A DNA stretch of 64,000 nucleotides from Diphasiastrum complanatum (GCA_029204225.1 CM055100.1:61363472-61427471); one strand, 5' to 3'. Shown: positions 47,766 through 59,815, counted from the first letter of the stretch. Program-made: numbers and translations. Notes: a model not told the origin generated them from the sequence alone.

Positions 47766-48436
47766 TGTGAAAGTATAGTACTTTAGGACCATAAATGGAT
47801 CTTAGAAAGATCCACAAGAGTGATTGTGTACTGCTTAACAATCTATCAAAAAACTAGTCATCAAAAAGTTGATCTAGATTGGCAATTTGACAAACAACAA
47901 GCATTGACAATCAAATCATTGAGCATAAACACAAATCTGAGTTGGCACGTGTGAAGAGAAGCCTGATGTACGGCCTGTATACAGTGTTTAAAGTCCAATA
48001 AGTCTTGTTTTCATTTGGATAACAAAGAATCAATGTACATGGAGAGCAAACTTGAGATTGCCAATGAACTCCCAAAAAAATCTCACTATGGGTGCTTGGA
48101 ATACATAGCAAAAGTGACTTCCTTTGTAAAGTTAGATGAATTTTCAGCATGTTATAAGGAAGTTAACTCCAACTTTTTGCCCTACAATGAAACCCTAGTC
48201 TATTTCTTAGAGCCATGCTTGGTAGGTAGATGGTTGGTCAAAATCTTATCACAAATCAAGAGGTAGGTCCTATAATGTAGGGATTTCTACCAAATAGACA
48301 CAACCATCACTCTTGACTCAACCTAACCTACATTAGGAGTGGATTGCCATGTGGCATATTGGCCTCACATGTGTGGAATCCAATTATGTACATTAGACTA
48401 CATGGCTAGATTTGCCAATATAGGCAATTTTTCACA
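47766..48436 (-). repeat. Copia-7b 5' LTR
   Basis: 671 bp, TGTGAAAGTATAG...GGCAATTTTTCACA on the plus strand, i.e. the reverse of the TGTGAAAAATTGCC...TTTTCACA LTR of Copia-7a. Confidence 0.88.
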
Positions 48437-48439
48437 TAT

Positions 48440-49030
48440 TTCCCTTATCAAGGGCCGAGAGGAAGAATAGATCCTTGTGTGAATGGGCAAAAGCAATTTG
48501 AATTGAAGCATCCTTGCCTAAGAATTTTTTGGGAGGCTATCAATTGTGCCAACCATCTATGCAATCGACGACTCCCACATCTTGCTCTTGGAGGAAGGAC
48601 ACCATATGAAGTCTTGTTCAAGAAGAACTAAGGTCGATCACCTTAGAATCTTTGGAAGTATTTGCTTTGCTCATATTCCCTTGGGAACAAGGAAGAAAGA
48701 TGATCCATGCTCAAGCAAAGGGATCATGGTTGGATACCCATCCACCAAGAAGGCCTATAGAGTCTTTATACTCTCTACTCAAAAGTGATTGAGAGTAGGG
48801 ATGTTACTTTTCATGAAGATAAAAAATCTAACTTGGAAGGGGCCGAGATCAAAGCATCTCAAGAAGTGATGGGGTCGAGATTTGAGGAGGAGTCTCCTCG
48901 GGTATTCTCACCAAGGAGATCTTTGAGAGAGAGATCTGAGCCCAAGAGGCTCTCTTATATTGATAAAGGCAACAAGTGGACCTTGATTCCACAAATTATG
49001 CCTTTTTTATGTCACATGTGTTGGAGTTAA
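48440..49030 (+). pseudogene. Copia integrase C-terminal fragment
   Basis: Plus-strand text: RAERKNRSL-like start, then FWEAINCANHLCNRRLPHL (end of integrase core), FGSICFAHIPLGTRKKDDPC, KGIMVGYPSTKKAYRVF, and VIESRDVTFHEDKKSNLEG followed by an acidic linker with SPRRSLRERSEPKRLSYI. Frames change near 48640 and 48785. It has no RT after it: the text ends at VGVNLTPTHPN-like sequence near 49030. It is an isolated fragment abutting the Copia-7b LTR; it might be the older element into which Copia-7b inserted. Confidence 0.83.
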
Positions 49031-49829
49031 TCTTACTCCTACTCATCCTAACCGCCCTCTAATTCACTCAATGCTCACCGCAATCTACAAAAATGGTCTA
49101 CTTTTAACACAGTCCACAAAAATACACAAAAAAGTCTAACATGCAATTACCGCAACCACACCACAAAGCACCTCCAAGGCCCCACCAAAGGCACCACAAA
49201 ATATCGCAATAGCTACCGCTAAAGAGCACACCATCGAGGCACCATGAATCGCTCACCATTGAGGCATCGCCCAGGCTCCACAACAAGCAACGCTTGCGGT
49301 CATAATGCGACAACATGTAAAGTGAATGAACCGCCGAAGCACTACCCAAGGCACCACAAGACACCATCAGGGCACCGCCCCTTCATGCTCATGCAGTTAA
49401 CATGCAAAGTAAAGCACCGCTCAAGGTGCCGCATAAGGTTCCGCCTGCGGTCTCTTGCGAAAGAGACTTGACGCTCATGTGGCTGCGCTTGCGAAGAGGA
49501 CGGACTGTGAAGACACCACAATAGCTTCAGTTGTGGCCAATATTTGGTTGCGATGGCACCGCAATCTCATGCTTTTGGTCATGAACGAAGGAGATTCTCT
49601 TCTATACCTACTCGCGTCTTCACGCCCGATCTACGGATCAAGTACAAGGACTGTTAATGATATTTTAAACTATAAATTAAAAATAAGTAGGATCATCTAA
49701 TAGCTATATAAGTCAATGAGTGCTAGAAGAAGATGTTGATGATCAGTAATTCAATGATGATGATCGATACATGTGCTCATAGAGATTAAACGACCAAAAT
49801 TGGCCTTTCAATATCTGACTCCTTAGAGT
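49031..49829. other. Unassigned, partly GC-rich sequence
   Basis: 49100-49500 is rich in short GCACCG / GAGGCACC-type motifs (for example ATCGAGGCACCATGAATCGC). Open frames on both strands there look compositional. 49500-49829 shows nothing recognisable. Confidence 0.4.
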
Positions 49830-51053
49830 TAGAGATCATTTGGAGAGAGTAAAGGAGTATTAAAAAAGATAGCCCTTGGAACTTTCACATCCCACATCTC
49901 CAATCCGCTCCTAAAGCTAGATATACACGATATCTATGGTTATTGGCTTCAGTTTTGAGTCCGAGTCTCTACACAAGACCAGAGTTAATGAAATTATGAG
50001 TAGATCCATTGTCCACTAAAATACTAACTTCATGTCCATTCACAGTGCCTTTCAAACGAAATAAATCATTTGGCAAGAATGAAGTAGTACTGAAAGAACA
50101 ATCGCACTCACAATTAATTTTATTAATTTCCATCTTAAGATTCTCTTTACCTGGCATCTCAATCACTTGAGCTGCGCCTTTCTTTCGTTCTGGGCAAAAT
50201 TTCATAACGTGTTCAGACTGATCACAATGGAAACAAACATTGGTCCTTCTAGCCTTTTTCCGGGGCAACTTTTTCTTTTGTCTAAATTCAAATGCAGCTT
50301 GATCCAGTTCGTCAAAATATTTTTTATTCTTATTTCCACGAATTCTTTTCTTCTCTTTTTTTCTGGCTGGGCTCGGATGATCCAGATGGATTAGCTTGTA
50401 ACTGCTTCCTAGATGCCACAATCGTGGAGTCGTACGCTTTCGCGACACGAACTACATCATCAAAGGTCTGAAGCCTGATAATCTGTAGGCGGACCTAGGA
50501 TAAACTGCCACAGTGCTAGTTTTGCATCGAATGAGGGGACTTTATTCCACAAATCCATAAAATCTTGTAGGTATGAGTCCAAACTCCAAGTACCCATTTT
50601 GCAAATCACAAATCTTTGGTAAAAATCCGAGTCGTCCACAACCGCAAATGACTTTCTGAACACCTCCATAAACTCGTCCCATGTGATAGGTTTAGGTTGT
50701 AAATCACGCCACCACAACGAAGCTTTACCACGGAAGAACAGAATAACACTCTCTATCTTTTTCTCTTCAGAAATTCCGTGTAGATTAAAATAATCGGTCC
50801 ACTTGGTTAACTAGTCATCCACAATTTCAGGCTTTTTCTCTTTCTTCTCCCCCGAAAATGGTTCAGGCTGAAAGCCCAAATTCGGAACAGACAAAGCTCT
50901 CACTTGATTTAACAGTACTTCCATTTGTTGATCACGTAAAGTGTTCCTATTGTTTATCGCATTAAGCGCTTGGCTTAATGACTAACAAATTTGCAGATAG
51001 GTAGGCATTGGCACCTGACCATCGAGAGCTGCATTTGCATTATCGTCTGCCAT
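49830..51053 (-). pseudogene. Gypsy-3 gag and aspartic protease (broken)
   Basis: The start at 51053 (MADDNANAALDGQV) leads into Gag with a stop near 50990 and another near 50820. Retrotrans_gag motifs: WTDYFNLHGISEEKKIESVI, ASLWWRDLQPKPITWDEFME and FRKSFAVVDDSDFYQRF. The second frame (50448-49969) has a Lys/Arg-rich stretch, a knuckle CFHCDQSEHVMKFC (CX2CX4HX4C, about 50240-50200) and the protease core VSILVDNGSTHNFINSGLV, a DNG variant of the usual DSG, followed by RLGLKTEANNHRYRV to about 49900. The combination of Gag with a GSTHNFI protease is chromovirus-like, which is an inference. It cannot be translated as one protein. Confidence 0.88.
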
Positions 51054-52434
51054 ATTGATTTCCTGACATGCAAAATTTGCTTAAATTAGTCGAGATTCAA
51101 TCATCAACCAATAAGTGATATGTTCAAAACCTTCATAACTGGCTGATATCATTCAGCAAGGTCTTTCACTCGTTTGAGCAAACTTTCGCAAAATCAATAT
51201 CAGAACAATTAAGCAACAGCAACTTTTTTATGACCAGCCACTAACTTTTACGAAAAATTGGGATTTTTCAAATCTGTTCGAAATGGACCAACTGTGAAAA
51301 TCGATTAATCAGATCGATTTTGCAAAAACACAGCCACTGTCTCAAATCGATATCATTTCGAAAGATCCTGCATGGAACTAACTCGACATGTACTGACTTT
51401 TCCAAAAAAGTAAAATTTTTCTGTAAATAGCCTATTTGCTAGGAAATTTACTTTTTGATCTAGAATTGCTAAAAATAGTCACATGCAAGAATTCTACTAA
51501 TCAAAATCACTGGTTACGCATGCAACATGCATTTAAGCATGCATACAAGTCTATCCATACATTTCCATCAAGATGAAAGCACTATACTGATTTACAAGCA
51601 TGCATGCATCAGAACAATTCCAAAATTTTGCAAATTTTAGTTCAAAAATTGCCAAACTTCAGATGACTATAACTTTCTCTATAGGACACCAAATTGTTCG
51701 TTGTAAAGCACAGTACGGAGAGAGAGTGGGTCTACAAGGCACTTGCCATGTCATCCTGCACCCCCTAGCTTTACACATGCGAGCATTAAATTCCTGAAAA
51801 ATAGTTAGAAGGGCACATTTTTGTGGAGAGATATCATCAAAAAACACATCCCAGCCCAAAAAGCCTTGGATCAGAGGTTACAAGCACTCTACTAAGGTTC
51901 ATTAGAGACGCATAGCAGCTTCTAACAGGTCCAGCAAGCAATCATAAGCTCAGATCATGCAAAAAATGCATTTTTGGCCTCCTTCAACAAGCAAAACTAC
52001 AATATGTTGGTGTCTAATGCACATCAATCCAAATTGGATGCATGATGGCTCAAATCAGAGGCAATCCAACATATCTTTAACAAGAACCAACAGGTTCAGA
52101 CCCTCAATTGAGAGGTATTCATGCTCAAAAATCATCAAAAATACACTATTTTTGAATGTTTTGAGCCCCCTAATGGTGTCTTATCCCTACCAAACTTCAT
52201 GACAGCTTAGGGAAAGCTTCATTACATCTTTGAAAATGTCCATACCAATTCTTGGCTGAGAATTTTGAGATCTACCCCAAAATTAGTCCAAAAAACATAA
52301 AAAAAAACCATGATTTTTGACCAATTTGGACCCAAATTCATGGGGGAAATCCACAAATTCGTGCCTTCAAATCCAAATTCCTGCAAATTCATTACATGCA
52401 AGCACTAAAAGTTCTGATTCAAGTCAAACATGGT
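51054..52434 (-). other. Gypsy-3 5' leader, gag-proximal part
   Basis: Noncoding leader up to the Copia-7a insertion. It contains clusters of CATGCAT motifs near 51480-51610 and no recognised ORF. Confidence 0.55.
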
Positions 52435-52439
52435 TTCCA
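52435..52439. repeat. Target site duplication TTCCA, left copy (Copia-7a)
   Basis: Identical to 58421-58425 after the 3' LTR. Confidence 0.95.
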
Positions 52440-53130
52440 TGTGAAAAATTGCCTACATTGGCAAATCTAGTCATGTAGAATATTGTACATTTTGTCAATA
52501 TTGTTTGTTGGTTACTTGAATGGCCAAAGTGCCACTTGTACATACACACCTAAAGTAGGTTACCACGAGTCAAGAGGAGTGGTTGTGTCTATTTGGTAGT
52601 GATTCCTACTTTGTAGGATCTAGACCATGATTTATGATGAGATTTGTACCTACCATGCACCTACCAAGCGTGACTCTTGGATCTAGACTAGGGTTTTCAC
52701 ATTAGGGCAAGAAAGTGGAGTCTACTTCCTTATTACATGCTGGATTTTCACCTAACTTTGCAAAGGAAGTGTGTTTTACTATGTATTTCCATTCTCCATA
52801 GTGAGAAGATAGAAACTTTTTGGAGCCTCAAGGAGAAACTCGAGTTTCCTCTCATTGTATGGTGATTACTCTATTTTTCCAATGAAACCCAGCTTTGTCA
52901 CTTTGTAAACACTGTCTACAGGCCGTACTACAGCCTTATTTCCACACGTGTGGAGTTGGATTAGACTATTTGATCAATGCTTTGATTGTCTCTACTTGTT
53001 TCCTATCAAGCTGCTAAACTAGATCTTGTTTTCTGATGACTAGTTTCTGATAGATTGTTTAACAAGCATACAATCACCTTGTGGATCATTCAAAGATCCA
53101 TTTATGGTCCTTAGTACTGTACTTTTCACA
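52440..53130 (+). repeat. Copia-7a 5' LTR
   Basis: 691 bp, TGTGAAAAATTGCC...TACTTTTCACA, a TGTGAAAA/TTTTCACA inverted repeat with TG...CA ends, then the PBS. Confidence 0.97.
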
Positions 53131-53143
53131 TGGTATCAGAGCC
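53131..53143 (+). other. Copia-7a primer binding site
   Basis: TGGTATCAGAGCC, an exact initiator Met-tRNA type primer site, directly after the LTR. Confidence 0.95.
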
Positions 53144-53762
53144 AAGTACAAGGCCATTGATCTGTGTTTGAATCTAATCCAGTTTTAGCAGGTTTTGGTG
53201 CAAAAAGCTAGTATTGGAAGGGCGAGCTGGTATCCAGGTTTTGGTGAGGGGATTTGATCCCAAACTTTTTCAGGATCAAAATCCGTACTTTTCACACGTG
53301 TGGGCATCTCTGAACCAGCATTTAATAACCCATATTCATTGGAACATAGAAAATTCATATGGTGTCAGTTTGATGTAATTTTTGGTGCAAATCCTAGGAT
53401 AAGCTACCAAGATCACTTGCCATTGATTAGTTTTGAATTTGTTTCATGAAAACTAATTAATCTAGGCTGATTTCAGACCTTCTTGAAGTGGAAACCAGGT
53501 CTTGAAAGTACATCAAAGTGAATGAGAGAGATAGAGTCAGTTTTTTGTCCAAGAATAGCCAAGATTGGCAAGATTTGCTTGAGTGTAGTTTTCATCTCAT
53601 CTTATCTTCATTCCAGCTTGTGAGGGAGTGATAGAACTGTGATTAAAAATCCATCTGTTGGATTAGAAGTCAACATTTGAGTGAAACACTGCAAGTTTGA
53701 AACCTTTGTGAGTTTCAGGTCCAAACAAATCTATATCTTGTGTGTAGAATCTTGCTAGTAAG
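53144..53762 (+). other. Copia-7a 5' leader
   Basis: 619 bp, no ORF recognised; shared with Copia-7b. Confidence 0.8.
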
Positions 53763-55637
53763 ATGGGATCAGTGGGAGCCTACCTTCTAGAAGCTAGTGA
53801 GAGGTTAAATTCTACCAATTATGCTATTTGGATAGTGAGGATGGAGTCACTAATGGTGCTCCAGGATCTTTATGAGTTTCTAATAGATGATGAAGATGAA
53901 CCTCTAGGTGCACAGGAATTAGTGAGATACAAGAAGAGGTCTAGGCTTGCACTTCACTGTATTAATATGAATGTAAGCAATGATCTTTTAAGGGAAGTAT
54001 CATCATGTAAGAGTTCTAAAGAGGCTTGGGAATCTTTAAAATCTATCTATGAGTCTAGTAACACTTCGAGGGTTCTCATGCTTAGGAACCAGATTCTACA
54101 AAGCATGAAGAGGAGTGATGAGAATGCACAAGATTATGTGCTAAGAATCAAGTCTCTTAATAGGGAGTTAGCTTCCATTGGAGAGAAGATTCAAGATAGT
54201 GAGCTTGTTTAGATTGTCCTAAATGGTCTAGGGAGTGGCTTTACAAATTTGGTCCAAAGCTTTGCAATCCAAGACACTTTGCCTACTATAGAAAAGCTAC
54301 ACAGTGTAGTAGCTGAAGAGTGTAGGATGTTGCATACCAATGCAAGAATGAATGCTATTTCTCTGCAGGATGGTGATGAGAAAGCTAATTTCTCATTTAA
54401 AAGCAAGAAGAAGACCAATGGCAAGAAGAAGCACTTCAAGGAGACCAAGGAGGAGGATGAGGCTTCAAGCTCAAAGGGCAAGATCAAAGACAAGTCCAAG
54501 TACAAATGTTTTTTCTGTGGAAAGAAAGGACATTTTGCATCAGAATGTCTCAAGAAGAAGAAGGCACAAGAGAGCAAACAAAGCAACATTGCACATCAGG
54601 AGGAAGAGGAGGATGAAGAGTCATCCTTGATGGTTTCCAACAAACCACCATCATCCAAGAGCAACACCAATGATTCTTGGTGGATTGATAGTGGGGCAAG
54701 TTCCCACATGACATATCAAAAGGACATATTCTCCACCTTACTTTCTTACAATGACTTACATAGATCAATCTATACTGCAAGTAGTCAAGAATGTAAGATA
54801 AGTGGAATAGGAACAATTCCCTTGTATGTGGGATCATCCAAAAGGATGAATCTAGATAATGTTCTTTATGTTCCTAAGTTAACCAAGAATTTGCTTAGTG
54901 TTGGCCAGTTAATGGATAATGGCCTAGATGTACAATTTAAGCATGGAGTTTGTTCCATCCTTAGAAATGATGAATGTATAGCCAAAGGCTTTAAGCAAGG
55001 TAGATTGTTTAAGCTTGATGCTAATATTGCAGTGGAGAGTGTTAACTTGGAAAAGGTGGAGCTATCAAAGGTGGAGCTATCAAAGGTGGAACTATGGCAC
55101 AAAAGGTTGGGCCACCCCAACTACAAAGCCATGGAATCTATGACTACAAAGGAGCTTGCAGTTGGACTCCCCAAGCATTTGTCAAAGTGTGGGAAGAGAT
55201 GTGAAGCATGCAGCCTCTCAAAGGCTCACAAGCTACCCTTCTCAAGATCTACATCAAGATCAAACTCTCCTCTTGAACTCATCCATTCGGATGTTCATAG
55301 TTTTTCACATGAGTCTAATGGTGGTGCCAAGTACTATGTAATCTTCATTGATGACTATTCTAGATTTTGTTGGATGTACCTCTTGTCTAGCAAATCAATG
55401 GTGTTTGATTCTTTTGTAAAGTTCAAGACTTTGGTAGAAAATCAACTTAGTACTAAGATTAAGGTATTAAGGAGTGATAATGGAGGTGAATATGTCTCCA
55501 ATAAGTTGATTGACTTTTGTATTTCTAATGGCATAAAGAGGGAGTTGTCATGTCCATACACCCCTCAACAAAATGGAGTGAGTGAGAGAAGAAATAGATC
55601 TCTTAGATGCTTCTCTATCCAAACCATTTTGGGGTGA
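53763..55637 (+). pseudogene. Copia-7a gag, protease and integrase core (one stop)
   Basis: The start at 53763 (MGSVGAYLLEASERLNSTNY) begins Gag (QDLYEFLIDDEDEPLGAQEL, NAQDYVLRIKSLNRELASIG). An in-frame TAG at 54210-54212 falls where Copia-7b has Gln, so it looks like a point nonsense mutation. The frame continues (54213-55637) with a Lys-rich stretch, the knuckle CFFCGKKGHFASEC (54507-54548), protease WWIDSGASSHMT (Asp codon 54687), GAG-pre-integrase (LWHKRLGHPNYKAMES; CGKRCEACSLSKAHK) and the integrase core: LIHSDVHSFSHE, FIDDYSRFCWMYLL, LRSDNGGEYVSN and QQNGVSERRNRSL, covering D, D and E. It breaks at about 55600 by a small deletion and frameshift. Confidence 0.95.
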
Positions 55638-57729
55638 AGAAATAACTTGTGCTAACTATTTGTGCAATAGATTGCCAAACCAAGCCATTGGAGGAATCAC
55701 ACTATTTGAAGCTCTATTTGGAGAGAAGCCCAATCTCAAAGATCTCAAAGTTTTTGGATCCACTTGCTATGTACACCAATCCTTGGATAAGAGAAGGAAG
55801 GATGATGCAACATCCATCAAAGGCATCTTTGTGGGATATGGTGAGAAAAGCAAAGGTTATAGAGTCTTCAATCCCATCACTAGCAAGGTGATAGTGAGTA
55901 GGGATGTTATTTTTGATGAAGGACATGCTTGTGATTTGGATGATAATGCTACTAATCATCTTGATGCCAAGGATCATGCTAGGATGGAGGAGGAGCTTCC
56001 AAGTGAAGAAGAACTTGAGGATCCACCTCAAGATGCAAGAACTCCAAGAACTCCAAGAAGATCTACAAGGGCAAGATCCGAGCCATTGAGGCTCACCTAT
56101 GATGGTCAAGGTGATCAAAGGGAAGGCTCATCATCTTTCACATCTTACACCTTTCTTACTTCAATGTTAGATGAGCCAACATGCTATGAAGATGCTTGTA
56201 AGTCTAAAAGTTGGATGGATGCTATGCAAGTAGAGTATGATGCTCTTATTGAGAATCATACTTGGGATCTTGTGGATCTTCCTCAAGGGAAGAAACCTCT
56301 TGATTGCAAGTGGGTGTTTAGATTGAAGTATAATCAAGATGGATCAATAAGCAAGCATAAAGCTAGGCTTGTTGCCAAAGGTTTTTTACAAACTAAAGGC
56401 ATTGACTATGATGAGACTTTTGCTCCTGTGGCTAAGCTTGTTACTATCAGGTTGATCATTAGTCTTGCTACAACCTTCAATTGGGAGCTATTCGAACTTG
56501 ACTTCACAAATGCATTCCTCAATGGTTATTTGGAGGAAGAGATCTACATGAGGCAACCCGAGGGCTTCATCAAGGCAAAGCATGAAGGAAAGGTGTGTTT
56601 TTTGAAGAAGAGCCTTTATGGGCTCAAGCAAGCACCTAGAGCATGGTACTCTAGGCTAAACTCTTTTCTCATTTCCATCAATTTTGTAATGAGTGCCTAT
56701 GATCCATCATTGTATATAAGTTTTCATGATGGCATGATCATTATTCTTGTTTTGTATGTAGATGACATTATCTTGAGTGGTAATGATCTAGATGGAATTA
56801 GAGATGTAAAAATTGCTTTAGCAAAAGAGTTTAAAATGGTAGATCTCGGCCTATTGAGCTTCATTCTTGGAATAGAGGTTATTAGAGGATGTGATTTTAG
56901 CTTCATTTGTCAATCTAAATATGCTACATCCATCCTAGATAGATTTGGAATGAAGAATTGTAAAGGCATTGAGACACCAATGGAGCAACATGTAAAAGCA
57001 TCTATTGGTTGTGATGAAGCATCATTTGAGGACATCACATTATATAGAAGGCTTATTGGCTCCTTGATCTATTTAACTATAACTAGACCTGATCTTAGTT
57101 ATAGTGTTGGAAAGTTAAGCCAATTCATGCAAAGTCCTCTAGTTTCACATTGGAAGATGGCCAAAAGAGTTCTTAGATACATTTCATTCACTAAGAATTT
57201 TGGTATTTTGTATAGAGGAACTAATCTTGGCTTAAGAGCCTATAGTGACTCAGATTTTGCAGGTGACAAAGTGGATAGAAGATCAGCAAGTGCCTTTGCC
57301 ACCTTTCTATGTGATGGATTAGTATCATGGCTTTCCAAAAAGCAAGATACCATCTCCCTATCTTCCACAGAATCCGAATACAAGGCCTTGACATCAACAT
57401 GCAAGGAGGTCTTGTGGCTCAAAAGGCTATTGGTGGAGCTTCATGTCATGGAGGAGGAGATCCCTATCATATATTGTGACAACCAATCAGCCCAATCACT
57501 TGCAACTAATCCTACATTCCATGCAAAGAGCAAACACATCGAAATTGCTCATCATTTCGTGAGGGAAAAAGTGCAAGCTAAAGAGATCAAGCTCCAACAC
57601 GTGCCATCATCAAGTTGCTTGGCTGATTTGTTTACTAAACCTTTACCTAAAGATTCATTTGTCAAGCTTAGATCTTCAATTGGAGTTATTGATAAAAGCA
57701 TTGTGATCTCCAAGGCTAGATTTGAGGAG
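55582..57729 (+). pseudogene. Copia-7a integrase C-terminus, RT and RNase H
   Basis: One open frame of about 700 codons follows the break at about 55600, where roughly 17-20 residues of the integrase appear to be missing before KPFWGEEITCANYLCNRLPN. Next come FGSTCYVHQSLDKRRKDD, KGIFVGYGEKSKGYRVFNP, VIVSRDVIFDEGH, and an acidic linker with [93 protein letters not shown] and YVDDIILSG (56755-56781). RNase H: AYSDSDFAGDKVDRRSASAF, SLSSTESEYKALTSTCKEVL, CDNQSAQSLATNPTFHAKSK and HIEIAHHFVREKV. All catalytic motifs are intact. The frame reads into the LTR and stops at 57768. Confidence 0.96.
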
Positions 57730-58420
57730 TGTGAAAAATTGCCTACATTGGCAAATCTAGCCATGTAGAATATTGTACATTTTGTCAATATTGTTTGTTG
57801 GTTACTTGAATGGCCAAAGTGCCACTTGTACATACACACCTAAAATAGGTTACTACGAGTCAAGAGGAGTGGTTGTGTCTATTTGGTAGTGATTCCTACT
57901 TTGTAGGATCTAGACCATGATTTATGATGAGATTTGTACCTACCATGCACCTACCAAGCATGACTCTTGGATCTAGACTAGGGTTTTCACATTAGGGCAA
58001 GAAAGTGGAGTCTACTTCCTTATTACATGCTGGATTTTCACCTAACTTTGCAAAGGAAGTGTGTTTTACTATGTATTTCCATTCTCCATAGTGAGAAGAT
58101 AGAAACTTTTTGGAGCCTCAAGGAGAAACTCGAGTTTCCTCTCATTGTATGGTGATTACTCTATTTTTCCAATGAAACCCAGCTTTGGCACTTTGTAAAA
58201 ACTGTCTACAGGCCGTACTACAGCCTTATTTCCACACGTGTGGAGTTGGATTAGACTATTTGATCAATGCTTTGATTGTCTCTACTTGTTTCCTATCAAG
58301 CTGCTAAACTAGATCTTGTTTTCTGATGACTAGTTTCTGATAGATTGTTTAACAAGCATATAATCACCTTGTGGATCATTCAAAGATCCATTTATGGTCC
58401 TTAGTACTGTACTTTTCACA
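57730..58420 (+). repeat. Copia-7a 3' LTR
   Basis: 691 bp, same ends as the 5' LTR, 7 visible substitutions (for example CTAGCCATG here against CTAGTCATG). Confidence 0.97.
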
Positions 58421-58425
58421 TTCCA
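58421..58425. repeat. Target site duplication TTCCA, right copy
   Basis: It pairs with 52435-52439. Confidence 0.95.
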
Positions 58426-58830
58426 TAGCCCATTAATGGTCCAAAAACCCCAATTTTTGGTCCAAAATCACTATCTAATCAACCTTTTGACTTTTCAACC
58501 AACATGCAATCATTAAATTCTATAATTAATGACTGTAAAACAGCAAATACAATCTGGAAAACGTACTACACCAGATCCTATAATCATTTCCTTGCAAAAA
58601 CCATCAATTCTAGGTGAAAAATTCACTAAATTCATCAAAAATCCAATGTTTTCCTTCAAAATTCATGGAACAAATCCACAATTATGATCTTTAGGCTGAA
58701 AGTACACCAAGGATCTGAGAGTCCACCTACTTAAAATTGAGTTTCAACACCTGGAAGAAGAAGCAAAGAGCTACACCAAAAGAACTGCAAAATCCAACAT
58801 CCTCAAGTTCCACCTCCTAGTAGATGTGAT
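58426..58830 (-). other. Gypsy-3 5' leader, LTR-proximal part
   Basis: Noncoding; continuous with 51054-52434 once Copia-7a is removed. Confidence 0.65.
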
Positions 58831-58846
58831 CCAAGCTCTGATACCA
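58831..58846 (-). other. Gypsy-3 primer binding site
   Basis: TGGTATCAGAGCTTGG on the minus strand, one base after the LTR end ...TTCTTACA. Initiator Met-tRNA type, as in many chromovirus gypsy elements. Confidence 0.93.
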
Positions 58847-58847
58847 G

Positions 58848-59335
58848 TGTAAGAACCACCACGTGAAGATCTACAGGATTCCAATCACATGCAAACCAAA
58901 AGGACACCTGTGGAGCATGAACCACCCAACCAATATGTAGAGGCTAGTCAATACCCTAACCAATCCACCCCCAAGCCACAGTGAAGAACACAAGAGAGGA
59001 GAGGAAACACTGGCTCAAGAATCACAATTCACAATAGGAGGATGGGCGAGTTTCCACTAGACCTATTCTCCTCAAGAGGAAAAGAATATTCCCTTTAGGA
59101 TTCCCATGCACCCTAAATTGAGCTATTGATCTCCTATTCTTGCATTAAAGCAATCTTCACCATGCATGTACTCCTATGTCCAATTATAGGTCTGGGCCCT
59201 CATATGATTATTAATTATTTAATACGACCATGTCTGGAATGACGTAGCATAACTAATAACCACATACAACTGGAGTGACCGGCTATCCACGTCAGGAATA
59301 ATTCTGATTCCCTTGTACATGACATGGACATAACA
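58848..59335 (-). repeat. Gypsy-3 5' LTR
   Basis: 488 bp, TGTAAGAACC...GACATAACA on the plus strand (TGT...ACA). No second copy with high identity in the window; Gypsy-2's LTR is a distant relative. Confidence 0.85.
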
Positions 59336-59815
59336 ATGATACTTCCTTATTTTTCGTTACTTCATTAATTTTTTGAGCCTTCTCTAAATTTTTTCGAGAC
59401 TTCATTACTTTTTTGAGCCTTTGTTATTTTTTCGAGCCTTCGAAAAAAATTTTGACCCTTCATATCAAACCAAAACAAAAAAAAAAAAATTCGACGAATG
59501 ACCCTCGCAAACTCGACCGATGACCTCACTGATATTTTGACCAGACCAACATAATTTTTTGAGTCACAAACTTTTTCGAGTTCCAATTTTTTCGAGTTAC
59601 CAATTTTTTGAGTCATCTTTTTTGGTTCTCTTTTTCGGAGTTATCTTTTTTTCGAGTCACAAATTTTTTTGGGTTCTCTTTTTTCGAGTCGTAAATTTTT
59701 TCGAGTTCCAATTTTTTGAGTTACCAATTTTTTCGAGTCATAGTTTATTTTTCGAGTCCTATTTTTTTCGATACATCAGTTTTTGGAGCCATCAATTTTT
59801 TTTGCGTTTTTCATC
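59336..59815. repeat. T-rich degenerate repeat with TTTTTTCGAGT units
   Basis: The motif TTTTTTCGAG followed by TTCC, TCAC or CTTC occurs about nine times, with several TTTTTTGAG variants, in 480 bp. Spacing is irregular (about 20-40 bp). No coding content. Confidence 0.75.

Larger units (their letters stand above)
46478..48436 (-). mobile_element. Copia-7b: truncated minus-strand copia (5' LTR, gag, protease start)
   Basis: Reading leftward: 5' LTR 47766-48436, PBS 47753-47765, leader, gag from 47171, and the beginning of protease ending at about 46478. The rest of pol and the 3' LTR are absent. It is a diverged relative of the complete Copia-7a at 52440-58420. Confidence 0.87.
52440..58420 (+). 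mobile_element. Copia-7a: complete, young Ty1/copia retrotransposon
   Basis: The 5,981-bp element has two 691-bp LTRs (52440-53130, 57730-58420), PBS 53131-53143, leader, gag-pol 53763-57729 and a PPT-like GATTTGAGGAG before the 3' LTR. The 5-bp TSD TTCCA is perfect. By eye the LTRs differ at 7 positions (about 99% identity), so the insertion is recent. It interrupts the leader of Gypsy-3. Confidence 0.97.
49830..59335 (-). mobile_element. Gypsy-3: 5' half of a minus-strand gypsy element, split by Copia-7a
   Basis: Reading leftward: 5' LTR 58848-59335, PBS 58831-58846, leader (58830-58421 and 52439-51054, interrupted by Copia-7a), gag 51053-50070 and protease to about 49830. RT, RNase H, integrase and 3' LTR are not found next to it. 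Gypsy-2 at 40352 has a related but distinct LTR, so I do not join the two. Confidence 0.82.
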
